Shown in pieces: positions 58,201 to 62,989 of a stretch of DNA of 64,000 nucleotides. The notes under the pieces were generated by a model. That model saw only the letters and a list, made by a program, of their open reading frames with translations. It was not told the DNA's origin and made no database searches. The stretch comes from Aricia agestis (Eukaryota; Arthropoda; Insecta; Lepidoptera; Lycaenidae): contig NC_056407.1 in assembly GCF_905147365.1 (NCBI RefSeq), forward strand, positions 21,683,980 through 21,747,979, in the 5' to 3' direction. Position 1 is the stretch's first letter; every line of letters starts with the position of its first letter. A program made the position numbers and the translations under genes.

Positions 58201-61200
58201 CACAACAAGCAAAAATTGACATAAGGCTTGCTTCTATTCTGCTTCCTAAGAACGAGGTGATTAGTTAACTTCTGCGTGTGTATACCTTTTATCTCTTCTT
58301 AACATATTTTGCATCTTCTTCCAGGTACATAGGCTTCACTCAGAAATTAGCTCTACTGCTGGACTACGACGGTACCCTAGCACCGATAGCTCCTCACCCC
58401 GATCTCGCCACCCTGCCCTTGGAGACCAAGCACACGCTCCAGCGGCTGTCCAACATGTCAGATGTCTACATCGCCATCATCTCTGGCAGAAACGTCAACA
58501 ATGTTAAGGAAATGGTAAGAGACAAAAAAATAGAATGACTTGGTTAATGACTGGTCCTCTTTGTGGCATGGATTCCTTAAATTTTTACCCATTATGCAAC
58601 ATAAATCGTAGATCTGTAGGAATGTGGGAACAACCAATAAAACTTTGACTTTCTAAGTTGGGTGGATGGATTGTCTTTAAAATAGGCACGCCACAATTGG
58701 CGACGAAGTCTGATGAAATGGCCACCCGCGCGCCTGGCCTTGTGCCGGCAAATCACGGCGCGTGGCATCAATAACTCGTGATGTTATCGCCGGCCGCATC
58801 TATCTGTAAACACATTGTTATTGACCCCTGTGAAATGGTATCAATTGCACCTCTTTCTATAAGATCAAAGTCATGCACGAAATTGCCACGGTCAACGAAA
58901 GACACGTGATACCAGTATGTTGATTGTGGTCAATTGGTTGTGTCTTATCTTTCACTACTCCTGTCTCCTTTGGAAAAACGAGGATATAATCCTCAATGTT
59001 TGTAGTTTGAAGGATAAGTTTGATTGTACTGTCAAATACATTGTTAATACCATAAAGTTAATATACCTAGCGGAATAAACAAAGGCCTGAGCAAGAGAGA
59101 TGTCACTATCAGTAAGACAGTAACACTGCGTGGTAAAAAGAGACGTGATACATGACAGCAGCACTCTTTTTTTGACGTCCAGTCGCCACGTGCCGCACGT
59201 TGACAATTTAATCTCATAGAAGTCATGTTCAATCATGCTTGTGTAAGTGTATACGTACACATATTTTTACACACAGATGAAACCAATTTCGGTTTCCTTT
59301 GACAGCTCGAGATTGTTGCTCTATTCCGCTAGGTATAAACTTTATGGTTAATACATAGCTACTTATTAGATCCAATCCGGAAAGTCGATTAGTTTCTGCT
59401 ACGTTTGACATACTTTTAGAACCAGTAGATAGTATGCAACTATCACCTATTTTAGGTTTAAGTAAACTTGAATAGGTACCGAGATAAACTTTACCTTTGA
59501 ATTATCATAAAGCAAATATTTCTATCCCACTTCTGATACGACCCGCCCCAGTTACAAACATTTATCGAATCGAACTTTGAATATATATTTTATCTACGAA
59601 TTAATTAGGCTTGACCCTCGCGCGATAGAATTACATACCAAATTATGTAGTAATATCACACCACCTACAATTTATCAGTTTTGTCGTTTGTGGTCGCTTG
59701 CCTAATCTTCTTAATTTAGGAAATCGTACTTTCTTTCTAGACGTTGCTCGGTAAACTAATCAGATTGTTTCAGTCAGTTTTTTCTTTTAATAAATTTTTT
59801 TTATTACGTCATTTTAAGCTACATTCCTGCTTATGATTTGGCACTTCATATAGTGTACTTGTTAATTTTGTAGGTGGGAATAGAAGGCATCACGTACGCT
59901 GGTAACCACGGTCTGGAGATTCTGCATCCTGATGGCAGTAAATTCGTACATCCCATGCCTCTGGAGCTGCAAGACAAAGTGGTCGACTTGCTGAAATCGC
60001 TACAGGAACAGGTAAAATATGTTGTAGAAGCATCTTCTCCACATCTTATTTCCCTTCCACCAGAAGTAATTCGAAATGTTGAAGCATCGATAGCGAACCC
60101 ATCATTTCACTGGTAATCTGTTATCGCTAGACATTTCAGCATCCATCAACTTCTAGCCACTGTTAAGCAAATTGGTATTTTGCACTGAACAGAACTAGTG
60201 TCCTATCATTCATACATATACATAATCTGTGTGTAAAAATTTGTTTACGTATACACTTACGTCTTACACAAGCATCTTTCTAAGAGATTAAATTGTCAAC
60301 GTGCCGATAAGTGCTGACTGGACGTCAAACAGATGAAAAAAAGTTGGTTCTGCTGTTCTGGTCATGTATCACACGTCTCTTTTTACCACGCAGTGTTACT
60401 GATAGTGACATCTCGCTTGCTCAGGCCTTTTGTTTCTCTATTCCGCTAGGTATATTAACTTTATGCTCTGACCTCTATACGTCTGCCAGGTGTGCAAAGA
60501 CGGAGCATGGGTGGAGAACAAGGGTGCACTCCTGACGTTCCACTACCGCGAGACGCCCGTGCACAAGCGCGCAGCACTCGCCGAGCAGGCGCGCAAGCTG
60601 ATCGCCGCCGCCGGGTTCACGCCTGCGCCTGCGCATTGCGCGTTGGAAGCGCGCCCGCCTGTGCAGTGGAATAAGGGTATGTTCAACCAAAATCACAATC
60701 ACACGGGAGAGCCATGTTTGGCACGAATTGGCCGGCTCGACCGGAGAAATACCACGTTCTCACAGAAAACTGGCGTGAAACAGCACTTGCGCTCGAGTGA
60801 ATGAATTTACCGGAGGCCCAATCCCCTACCCTATTCCCTTCCCTGCCCCCCCTATTACCCTATTCCCTCTTAAAAGCCGGCAACGCACCTGCAGCTCTTC
60901 TGATGCTGCGAGTGTCCATGGGCGACGGAAGTTGCTTTCCATCAGGTGACCCGTTTGCTCGTTTGCCCCCTTATTTCATTTAAAAAAAATGGAAACCTGG
61001 AACCTTTAGTCAGAGTGCTCCCTAGACGGTAATTCAGCATGACATGCATCTACGTGACAGTATTAATTGTTGCATGACATGCCGATCGCGAAACGATCAT
61101 GCGTGCATGTAATGCACATATTGCAGGACGAAAAATTAAAGAACTCGTCAATCAATGTACAGCACATAGTTTGCATGTCATTCACATCAACCAATACAAT

Positions 61201-62500
61201 AAACGATCATGCGTGCATGGCAGCACGAAACGCATGTAATGCTGAATTATCGTCTATTTTGTGCTTTAGAAGCATAATATTTTGTTTATCTCCGTTGCGC
61301 GGCTCGGCCTTGACAAAAGTCATCGCCAAATAACCGTACCTTCTTGTTGGCGCGACATTTTGGATGGCTCATGTCTATTCTCATACATAATTTTGTTTTC
61401 GAACTTCACCTTTGAATTGAATGCCTCTTGACTAAACACTTTTTTCCGTAAGCGAAGCCGTGCTACATTCCAAAAACGTCTTGTGTCTTTTGTGTTTATG
61501 TTCTATCGATCTGTGGCATGATTATTTTGATATTTACAGGCCGAGCATCGATCTACATTCTACGCACGGCATTCGGTCTGGACTGGAGTGAGAGGATCAG
61601 GATCATATACGCCGGTGATGACGCCACAGACGAAGATGCTATGATGGTAAATACCTACATGCTTTAAAATACTAAAAAAAAGTTTATAGTCATAACTCAT
61701 AACATTATAATATGATAATGGCACGAAAAGCTAGTATAGCTTATCGTCTTCGCAGCTGGCATTGCATAGAGTCTAGAGACAACTCTATCAATAAGCTGTT
61801 AGTTAAGGAAAAGATGATTCGGTGCACAAATATGTTTTCTACACTACGAATAATAAAAACTAAGGAAACGTAACTCCCATACTTCAATCGTTTTGAATTT
61901 GGTCCTTTCTTTTCGCAAACTAAAATAATATGGCAATAGCTACGAAACACTACACTACATTCAAATTGACAAAAAAAGCCGTCGACAATAATTGTCACTT
62001 CTATAATTACACAAAATTCTTGCATGTATTCGGGTCACATTTTGTAGAATCGGAACCTACATCGGAACAAATTTTTTGACACAGTTACTCTTCCTTAGTT
62101 TTTATTATTCGTAGTTTCTACGATGTACTAGCTTTTCTTTAGCCTAAGCGTTACATAGAGACAAGTCTACGTCGAACATGACTTGTTCATAAAACCCCTC
62201 TCTTCACAGGCGCTCAAAGGTATGGCGGCGACGTTCCGTGTGGCATCGTCCAACATCATCAAGACGTCGGCCGAGCGTCGTCTGCCCTCGACCGACTCAG
62301 TTCTAGCGATGCTCAAGTGGATAGAGCGTCACTTCTCTCGCCGCAAGCCGCGCAATTCCCTCACGTACAAAACGGCGCGTAAGGCTCGCGACACCATTCA
62401 GACGCACATGTCGTACCAGCCGCTTGAGAAGTCGCCGCTGCACACGCCTCCCCGCTCCCCGCCGCGGTCGCCCGACAAAACTTCGTCGGACTCCAATTAG
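30211..62500 (+). CDS. TPS: Trehalose-6-phosphate synthase (TPS), 12 exons, 823 aa
   Basis: Cytosolic enzyme joining UDP-glucose and glucose-6-phosphate to trehalose-6-phosphate; the fused phosphatase-type domain would release trehalose. Exons: 30211-30341, 45532-45688, 53858-54124, 54985-55102, 55393-55840, 56453-56695, 57802-57996, 58325-58514, 59874-60011, 60490-60676, 61540-61646, 62210-62500; total 2472 nt, all phases join. GT20 domain: SNRLP (23-27), SAGGLVTAV (44-), GCCNGTLWPLFH (113-), HDYH (172-175), GVDRLDYTKG (300-309; R303, K308), RDGMNLVAKE (401-410; D402, N405, E410). HAD domain: DYDGT (533-537), IISGR in exon 8, WNKG (exons 10-11), GDDATDED (717-724). Length agrees with insect TPS (about 820-830). 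ATG context AAAAATGA; M19 is a possible later start that removes only a non-conserved N-terminus. All junctions are GT-AG except intron 4 (GC-AG). Confidence 0.96.
30342..31314. other. Start of TPS intron 1
   Basis: Unassigned apart from a minus-strand MINE-2 5' fragment (about 30947-30997: GGGTACGGAACCCTAAAA). Confidence 0.5.
31315..31456 (-). mobile_element. Short Helitron (GGACAGCTAG family)
   Basis: Minus-strand 3' CTAG at 31315-31318, 5' part TTATAAAAATGGATTTTCAA. Body TCGAAAACGGCTGAACGGAT on the minus strand, as at 32132, 33870 and 42308. Confidence 0.75.
31457..31711. mobile_element. Fold-back MITE family 6
   Basis: Ends TAACAAAAATAAGTGATAAT and ATTATCACTTATTTTTGTTA are inverted; arms include GAAAGTAGCAGCGCTGAAAG. 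Arms exceed 100 bp. A partial copy is at 36737-36860. Confidence 0.85.
31719..31912 (+). mobile_element. Helitron, 5' end eroded
   Basis: GATAAATGCGAAAGTATATA to TTGCGGGTGTCATCTAG, then T31913. Confidence 0.65.
32132..32285 (+). mobile_element. Short Helitron (GGACAGCTAG family)
   Basis: TATATAAAAATGGATTTTCA to CACCGGGACAGCTAG followed by T. About 154 bp. Confidence 0.75.
32305..32645 (+). mobile_element. SINE (Metulj-like), copy 4, full length
   Basis: TACGTGGGAGAGCCATGCTT to the A-rich tail AAAAATAAATAAAAAA. Twenty bases after the Helitron end. Confidence 0.9.
32680..33525. mobile_element. Interspersed repeat hosting the TRIM (repeat R)
   Basis: GAGGTTCCCTAACTTATTTTGTC at left and CGTTATCGCCCACTTTGGGA at right align with the reverse complement of 56180-56420, which is uninterrupted. 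Here it is split by 32753-33386. Confidence 0.8.
32753..33386 (+). mobile_element. TRIM: 634-bp non-autonomous LTR retrotransposon
   Basis: Left LTR 32753-32925, right LTR 33226-33386, starting TGTGGCGATACCCACAATCC and ending AACGTTAAA. They look identical apart from 12 bases missing from the right one. Target duplication GCTT (32749-32752 and 33387-33390). Next to the left LTR is a primer-binding-like TTGGTGACCACCGAC, and before the right LTR a purine tract CGGGGGGGAGTGATG. The 300-bp interior has no gag or pol. Each LTR holds TATATA and a TGACGTCA site. tRNA primer not identified. Confidence 0.85.
33870..34015 (-). mobile_element. Short Helitron (GGACAGCTAG family)
   Basis: CTAG at 33870-33873 (minus-strand 3' end) and minus-strand 5' TCTTATATATAAAAATGGA. 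Confidence 0.75.
34072..34300 (-). mobile_element. Helitron 3' end next to a (GTCT)n repeat
   Basis: ACTAGCTGTTGCCCGCGACT (minus-strand 3' end), then CCCCGACAAAAAAGAGGGGT hairpin and a GTCT run. The two parts may be separate elements. Confidence 0.55.
34796..35208. mobile_element. Fold-back MITE, about 150-bp arms
   Basis: Arms 34796-34946 and 35053-35208: AAACCCCCGCCAAACAACTT against its complement, GGTGTGTCGGGGGACCGC against GCGGTCCCCCGACACACC. About 105 bases of centre. Confidence 0.85.
35276..35900. repeat. 136-bp tandem repeat, five units
   Basis: Units begin TTCATGTTTCTAACTCAAGA at 35281, 35417, 35553, 35689 and 35796; spacing 136, 136, 136, 107. Each holds the palindrome ACCCCCTTGGGGGT. 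After the array comes a TCAGTCAGTCAG run (about 35974-35993). Looks like the inside or tail of a repeat element. Confidence 0.92.
36010..37484. other. TPS intron 1, mostly unassigned
   Basis: Contains a partial copy of MITE family 6 (36737-36860, GAAAGTAGCAGCGCTGAAAG). Nothing else recognised. Confidence 0.45.
37485..37695. mobile_element. MITE with TIR GTCGCAGCCGAC
   Basis: GTCGCAGCCGAC at left, GTCGGCTGCGAC at right, exact 12-bp inverted ends. Confidence 0.7.
37820..38520 (-). mobile_element. MINE-2-like element, minus strand, split by a MITE
   Basis: AATCGGTCAAGTGCGAGTCGG end at left, TAGGGTCCGGGTTTTACCC at right, with GACAGACAGACGG. Interrupted at 37882-38081. Confidence 0.75.
37882..38081. 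mobile_element. 200-bp MITE with long GC-rich arms
   Basis: GTGAGCACACTGA.ACGGGCC and its complement; arms also share GCATACAATTTGTATGGA-type cores. Frames stay open on both strands because of symmetry. Confidence 0.85.
38558..39107. mobile_element. 550-bp fold-back element, arms about 250 bp
   Basis: ATCCCACCAAAAACATTTTC to its complement. Left arm about 38558-38814, right arm about 38858-39107, loop about 43 bases; few mismatches. No protein code. Confidence 0.9.
39158..39550 (+). mobile_element. MINE-2-like element, plus strand
   Basis: TTTAGGGTTCCGTACCCATA, GGGACCCTATTACTGAGAC, GTCT run, CTCCCATACAACAAACGTG. Forms an inverted pair with 37820-38520. Confidence 0.8.
40031..40163. mobile_element. 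MITE family 4, copy without insertion
   Basis: ACAGCTCGACAAGGCTTTAA, uninterrupted, to TTTAAAGCCTTATCG. Empty site for the 63-bp micro-MITE. Confidence 0.85.
40617..40800 (+). mobile_element. MINE-2-like element, 5' half
   Basis: TTTAGGGTTCCGTACCCAAA and a GTCT/GTCC run; ends where repeat C begins. Confidence 0.8.
40811..41625 (+). repeat. Interspersed repeat C, copy holding a MITE
   Basis: Aligns with 9141-9670, and extends further to GACAGACAGACGGACGGACA. Split at GTAC by the MITE at 40905-41060. Confidence 0.8.
40905..41060. mobile_element. MITE family 3, copy 2
   Basis: 156 bp between TA dinucleotides; CTATCAGAGAAGTTGATTCC / GGAATCAACTTCCTCGATGG. The host repeat copy at 9141 shows the site before insertion. 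Confidence 0.88.
42028..42216. mobile_element. MITE family 2, full copy
   Basis: Arms TTTTCGTTTTCGCTTCGTTA and TAACGAAGTGAAAACGAAAA; inner arms with ATGTATGGAATTGACAT. Nearly a full palindrome. Confidence 0.85.
42308..42461 (+). mobile_element. Short Helitron (GGACAGCTAG family)
   Basis: A42307, TC at 42308, CTAG at 42458-42461, T42462. Body AACTCGAAAACGGCTGAACG. Confidence 0.8.
42540..43265. other. Unassigned intron sequence
   Basis: Nothing recognised. Confidence 0.4.
43267..43484 (-). mobile_element. Short Helitron with an internal perfect hairpin
   Basis: Between A43266 and T43485; minus-strand 5' TCCATACTAATATTATAAAT, 3' CTAG. A 76-bp hairpin lies at 43289-43364. Confidence 0.8.
43289..43364. 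repeat. Perfect hairpin, 37-bp stem, 2-base loop
   Basis: CCGTACATTTTGTACAGGAT... followed by its exact complement. Confidence 0.93.
43490..44540. other. Unassigned intron sequence
   Basis: A weak Helitron-like stretch (CTCTTCACGCTTAAACAG, about 43776). Otherwise nothing recognised. Confidence 0.4.
44547..44881 (-). mobile_element. SINE (Metulj-like), copy 5, full length
   Basis: Poly-T at left, head GCCGAAGCATGGCTCTCCCA at right. Confidence 0.9.
45063..45345 (+). mobile_element. MINE-2-like element
   Basis: GGGTAAAAACGGGACCCTAT, GTCT/GTCC run, GGAACCCTTCGTGTGCGAG and CGCACTTGGCCGATTAT. Confidence 0.8.
45532..45688 (+). CDS. TPS: TPS exon 2
   Basis: Residues 44-96: AGGLVTAVAPVVIRGGGIWV and GWPGIHLDD...NTPTAGLRSDK. 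Acceptor CTTCAG ends at 45531, donor GTAACT at 45689. The glycine-rich AGG loop binds donor sugar nucleotide in the family. Confidence 0.95.
45897..46143. mobile_element. hAT-like MITE with perfect 8-bp target duplication
   Basis: TIR CATGGGCGCCGGCAG / CTGCCGGCGCCCATG, flanked by TACATACG on both sides (45889-45896 and 46144-46151). 8-bp duplications are the hAT hallmark. Confidence 0.85.
46528..47076 (+). mobile_element. 549-bp Helitron with intact ends
   Basis: Between A46527 and T47077: 5' TCTATACTAATATTATAAAT, GTCT run, 3' GAAGTCGCGGGCAACAGCTAG with the terminal GC-rich hairpin. No Rep/helicase. A relative in opposite orientation lies at 49573-50199. Confidence 0.88.
47215..47340 (+). 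mobile_element. MINE-2-like 3' end
   Basis: GGGGGCTCCCATACAAAAAT, GGTACGGAACTCTTCGTGCG, CTCGCACTTGGCCGATTATT. Confidence 0.75.
47390..47708 (-). mobile_element. SINE (Metulj-like), copy 6
   Basis: Near full length on the minus strand; CTCTTCTGATGC piece deleted. Confidence 0.88.
47720..47900 (-). mobile_element. MINE-2-like internal fragment
   Basis: GAGCAAAATAGGCCAAAAAT and CAAGTGCTTGCCTGTTGCCG match the body of 37820-38520. Confidence 0.7.
48468..48660 (+). mobile_element. Helitron 5' end
   Basis: TCTATACTAATATTATAAAT and a long GTCT run (48499-48527). Interrupted by the SINE that follows. Confidence 0.75.
48661..48790 (+). mobile_element. tRNA-derived SINE
   Basis: Box B GGTTCGAGTCC at 48702-48712, then GGCGGAACAAAAAGTTTTCA and TGTTCCTGGGTCTTGGATGT. 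The 3' half is missing. Confidence 0.8.
48791..49206. other. Unassigned; internal 50-bp direct repeat
   Basis: ATCGATGCAATGAACATTTTA (about 48827) and ATCAATGCAATCAACATTTTA (about 49061) head two similar stretches with CAGATGGCGCTTTTTTTTAC, a local duplication. Confidence 0.6.
49208..49441. mobile_element. Helitron-derived element with two inverted 3' ends
   Basis: CTAG at both ends, A49207 and T49442 outside. 63-bp arms CTAGCTGTTGCCCGCGACTT / AAGTCGCGGGCAACAGCTAG; 108-bp centre. There is no TC 5' end. Confidence 0.88.
49573..50199 (-). mobile_element. 627-bp Helitron with intact ends
   Basis: Between A49572 and T50200; minus-strand 5' TCTATACTAATATTATAAAT, 3' CTAG at 49573-49576. Same family as 46528-47076. 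Confidence 0.88.
50506..50935. mobile_element. MITE family 5, copy 2 with TTAA duplication
   Basis: Ends GAGGGCGACTAACCCC and GGGTTAGTCGCCCCC, TTAA on both sides (50502-50505, 50936-50939): piggyBac-type target. Confidence 0.85.
50940..51527. other. Unassigned; Helitron-like piece near 51370
   Basis: CTGATATTATAAAGGCGAAAG and GGATGTATGGATGT run resemble a Helitron 5' end of another family. Confidence 0.5.
51528..52020 (+). repeat. Interspersed repeat with ACCGACTTTCAAAATGGGGG start
   Basis: Related to 26262-27330. Contains an (ATC)n run at 51886-51910. Confidence 0.7.
52038..52554 (+). mobile_element. Helitron of second family, with duplicated inverted 3' end
   Basis: A52037, TC at 52038, CTAG at 52551-52554, T52555. 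Internal 52345-52390 is the exact complement of 52504-52549. A second hairpin (25-bp stem) is at 52250-52303. Confidence 0.82.
52556..53575. other. TPS intron 2, mostly unassigned
   Basis: A repeat end (CCGACTTCCAAATATGGAGG, 53164) and a run rich in GTAGC.CGTAG (53230-53330), plus a minus-strand MINE-2 scrap and AGAGGGGTGTTATA at 53388. Confidence 0.5.
53576..53835 (-). mobile_element. tRNA-derived SINE touching TPS exon 3
   Basis: Right end GACGCTTTACACCACGTC, body ACTTGTGTTACGGGTACC, head with box B (GGTTCGAATCC on the minus strand, 53786-53796). The head is shorter than in the 19310 copy. Ends 22 bases before the exon. Confidence 0.85.
53858..54124 (+). CDS. TPS: TPS exon 3
   Basis: Residues 97-185, 89 whole codons: EPKLFDSYYNGCCNGTLWPL, FHSMPDRATFIADHWNAY, VWVHDYHLMLAANWIRE. 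Acceptor TTACAG ends at 53857; donor GTGAGC at 54125. A SINE ends 22 bases upstream and a MINE-2 starts about 30 bases downstream. Confidence 0.95.
54155..54595 (+). mobile_element. MINE-2-like element, full length
   Basis: TTTTAGGGTTCCGTACCCAA to TTAACTCGCACTTGGCCGAT, including GTCT run and GGAACCCTTCGTGTGCGAG. Starts 30 bases after the exon 3 donor. Confidence 0.85.
54985..55102 (+). CDS. TPS: TPS exon 4
   Basis: Residues 186-225: RAEEENLKFKLAFFLHIPFP then PWDIFRLLPWSDVVLQGIL. Ends TTAG with the intron starting GCGAGTAA; the only frame-keeping junction to exon 5 uses this GC donor. Confidence 0.92.
55103..55392 (+). other. TPS: TPS intron 4, GC-AG type
   Basis: Starts GCGAGTAA and ends TTTTCAG, 290 bases. 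AG|GCGAGT fits the known GC donor consensus (AG|GCAAGT). The nearby GT (55107) would shift the frame. Confidence 0.8.
55393..55840 (+). CDS. TPS: TPS exon 5 (catalytic R and K)
   Basis: Residues 225-374: CDMVGFHITDYCLNFIDCC, VDRKNLLVELGGRTICIRPL, VILGVDRLDYTKGLVHRLKA. The longest exon. Acceptor TTTCAG ends at 55392; donor GTAAGA at 55841. Confidence 0.96.
56180..56430 (-). repeat. Interspersed repeat R, copy without TRIM
   Basis: Reverse complement aligns with 32680-33525 minus the TRIM; the site reads CCATTG.TTTAATTTAAAATGC. A perfect 20-bp-stem hairpin (56243-56287, TTTTTTTCTGAGTCTCACAC) lies inside. Confidence 0.8.
56453..56695 (+). CDS. TPS: TPS exon 6 (nucleotide-sugar site)
   Basis: Residues 374-455: YIYGCVGQDELAAFYRDAAV, ALVTPLRDGMNLVAKEFVA, GVLIVSPFAGAGEMM. 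Acceptor TTCTAG ends at 56452; donor GTAACA at 56696. Confidence 0.95.
57451..57540. repeat. Hairpin, 39-40 bp arms
   Basis: ACACAAATGAAACACAATTT... against its complement; loop about 11 bases. In TPS intron 6. Confidence 0.88.
57622..57784 (-). mobile_element. Helitron-like element next to TPS exon 7
   Basis: GATGTCCCGGTGAACTTTGT at left (3' end, CTAG lost), GAAAATCCATTTTTATATAT at right. Ends about 18 bases before the exon. Confidence 0.7.
57802..57996 (+). CDS. TPS: TPS exon 7 (linker helices)
   Basis: Residues 455-520: ALIMPEDERTVRMNHLRRRE, then an acidic helix DSLEEEADD leading to the phosphatase domain. Acceptor CCGCAG ends at 57801; donor AA|GTAATA. Confidence 0.94.
58325..58514 (+). 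CDS. TPS: TPS exon 8 (HAD motif I and II)
   Basis: Residues 520-583: YIGFTQKLALLLDYDGTLAP with the DxDGT nucleophile motif; DVYIAIISGRNVNNVKEM. Acceptor TTCCAG; donor GTAAGA at 58515. Confidence 0.95.
58515..59050. other. Start of TPS intron 8
   Basis: No exon or repeat recognised. Confidence 0.4.
59051..59278 (-). repeat. Inverted-repeat partner, left of exon 9
   Basis: CATAAAGTTAATATACCTAG to ATTTTTACACACAG; complement of 60225-60465 with small indels. Confidence 0.88.
59279..59873. other. Rest of TPS intron 8
   Basis: A 28-base piece of the same repeat (TATTCCGCTAGGTATAAACT, 59321-59350); otherwise unassigned. Confidence 0.5.
59874..60011 (+). CDS. TPS: TPS exon 9 (46 codons, symmetric phase)
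   Basis: Residues 584-629: VGIEGITYAGNHGLEILHPD...LLKSLQEQ. Phase 0 at both ends, so skipping would keep frame but remove the AGNHG segment of the phosphatase cap. Flanked by inverted repeats at 59051-59278 and 60225-60465. Confidence 0.95.
60225..60465 (+). repeat. Inverted-repeat partner, right of exon 9
   Basis: CTGTGTGTAAAAATTTG to GGTATATTAACTTTATG. Ends 24 bases before exon 10. Confidence 0.88.
60490..60676 (+). CDS. TPS: TPS exon 10
   Basis: Residues 630-692: VCKDGAWVENKGALLTFHYR and a GC-rich alanine-rich helix, ending PPVQWNKG with the HAD lysine. A SINE begins 26 bases after the donor. Confidence 0.95.
60703..60990 (+). mobile_element. SINE (Metulj-like), copy 7
   Basis: CGGGAGAGCCATGTTTGGCA to poly-A; pyrimidine tract shortened. 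In TPS intron 10. Confidence 0.88.
61025..61254. mobile_element. MITE with TIR GACGGTAATTCAGCAT
   Basis: GACGGTAATTCAGCATGACA and ATGTAATGCTGAATTATCGTC are inverted. CGATCATGCGTGCATG occurs twice inside as a direct repeat. Confidence 0.8.
61540..61646 (+). CDS. TPS: TPS exon 11 (HAD motif IV)
   Basis: Residues 692-727: RASIYILRTAFGLDWSERIR, IIYAGDDATDEDAMM. The acidic GDDxTDE motif binds magnesium in the family. Acceptor TTACAG; donor GTAAAT. Confidence 0.95.
61727..62142. mobile_element. Probable fold-back element in TPS intron 11
   Basis: GAAAAGCTAGTATAG at left and GTACTAGCTTTTC at right; CTACGAATAATAAAAACTAAGGAA also inverted (as at 62093-62120). Limits uncertain. Ends about 68 bases before exon 12. 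Confidence 0.6.
62210..62500 (+). CDS. TPS: TPS exon 12 (last coding exon)
   Basis: Residues 728-823: ALKGMAATFRVASSNIIKTS, VLAMLKWIERHFSRRKPR, then a proline- and serine-rich tail (TPPRSPPRSPDKTSSDSN) and TAG. The SP repeats are possible phosphorylation sites (inference). Confidence 0.95.
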   Translation, partial: ALKGMAATFRVASSNIIKTSAERRLPSTDSVLAMLKWIERHFSRRKPRNSLTYKTARKARDTIQTHMSYQPLEKSPLHTPPRSPPRSPDKTSSDSN

Positions 62501-62985
62501 ATCGGATTTTAAGGGCATCTAGATAAGCACATATAAAGCGAGACATCCCATCGCATCGCAAAATCGCACCATGTATGAATGTATGGATGGAAATGAAAAC
62601 CTTTCTTTGTTTTGTTAAGTTTCAAAGGTCAGGATAGGTGTAACCTTCGCTGGAATCATTACATTACATAAATACTCCCTAAAAACTTGTCTAGTGCTCT
62701 AAATCAGATAATCGTGTGTTTTAGTTTTAACCGTCAATATCTCGGTCACCGATTATTAAGGTTAGATCCATCGTTCAAAAAAAACAACCGCATTAAAACC
62801 CGTGCGTCCCGTCCCTCCCTCGAATTTATTGATCTGAGTGTTGTTCCTAATCCCACTTCTGATATTCCAACATTCGTTTTGTAGATGTTTTGTGAACCAC
62901 GTACTAACTTTTTTTTCAAATACTTTATTCACTTTAAAATTACATGTTTTACAATAAACATTAATAGGTACGCAAAACTGAACTC
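62501..62985 (+). other. TPS: Probable TPS 3' UTR
   Basis: No coding signal after the stop. AATAAA at 62953-62958 is the first strong poly(A) signal. Confidence 0.5.
62953..62958 (+). terminator. TPS: Candidate TPS poly(A) signal
   Basis: AATAAA hexamer 450 bases past the stop. Use not tested. Confidence 0.4.
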
Positions 62986-62989
62986 ACTA

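Noticed and set aside
60475..60702. Minus and alternate plus frames at exon 10
   Set aside because: GC-rich exon makes several frames open; only the one with WNKG joins the neighbouring exons.
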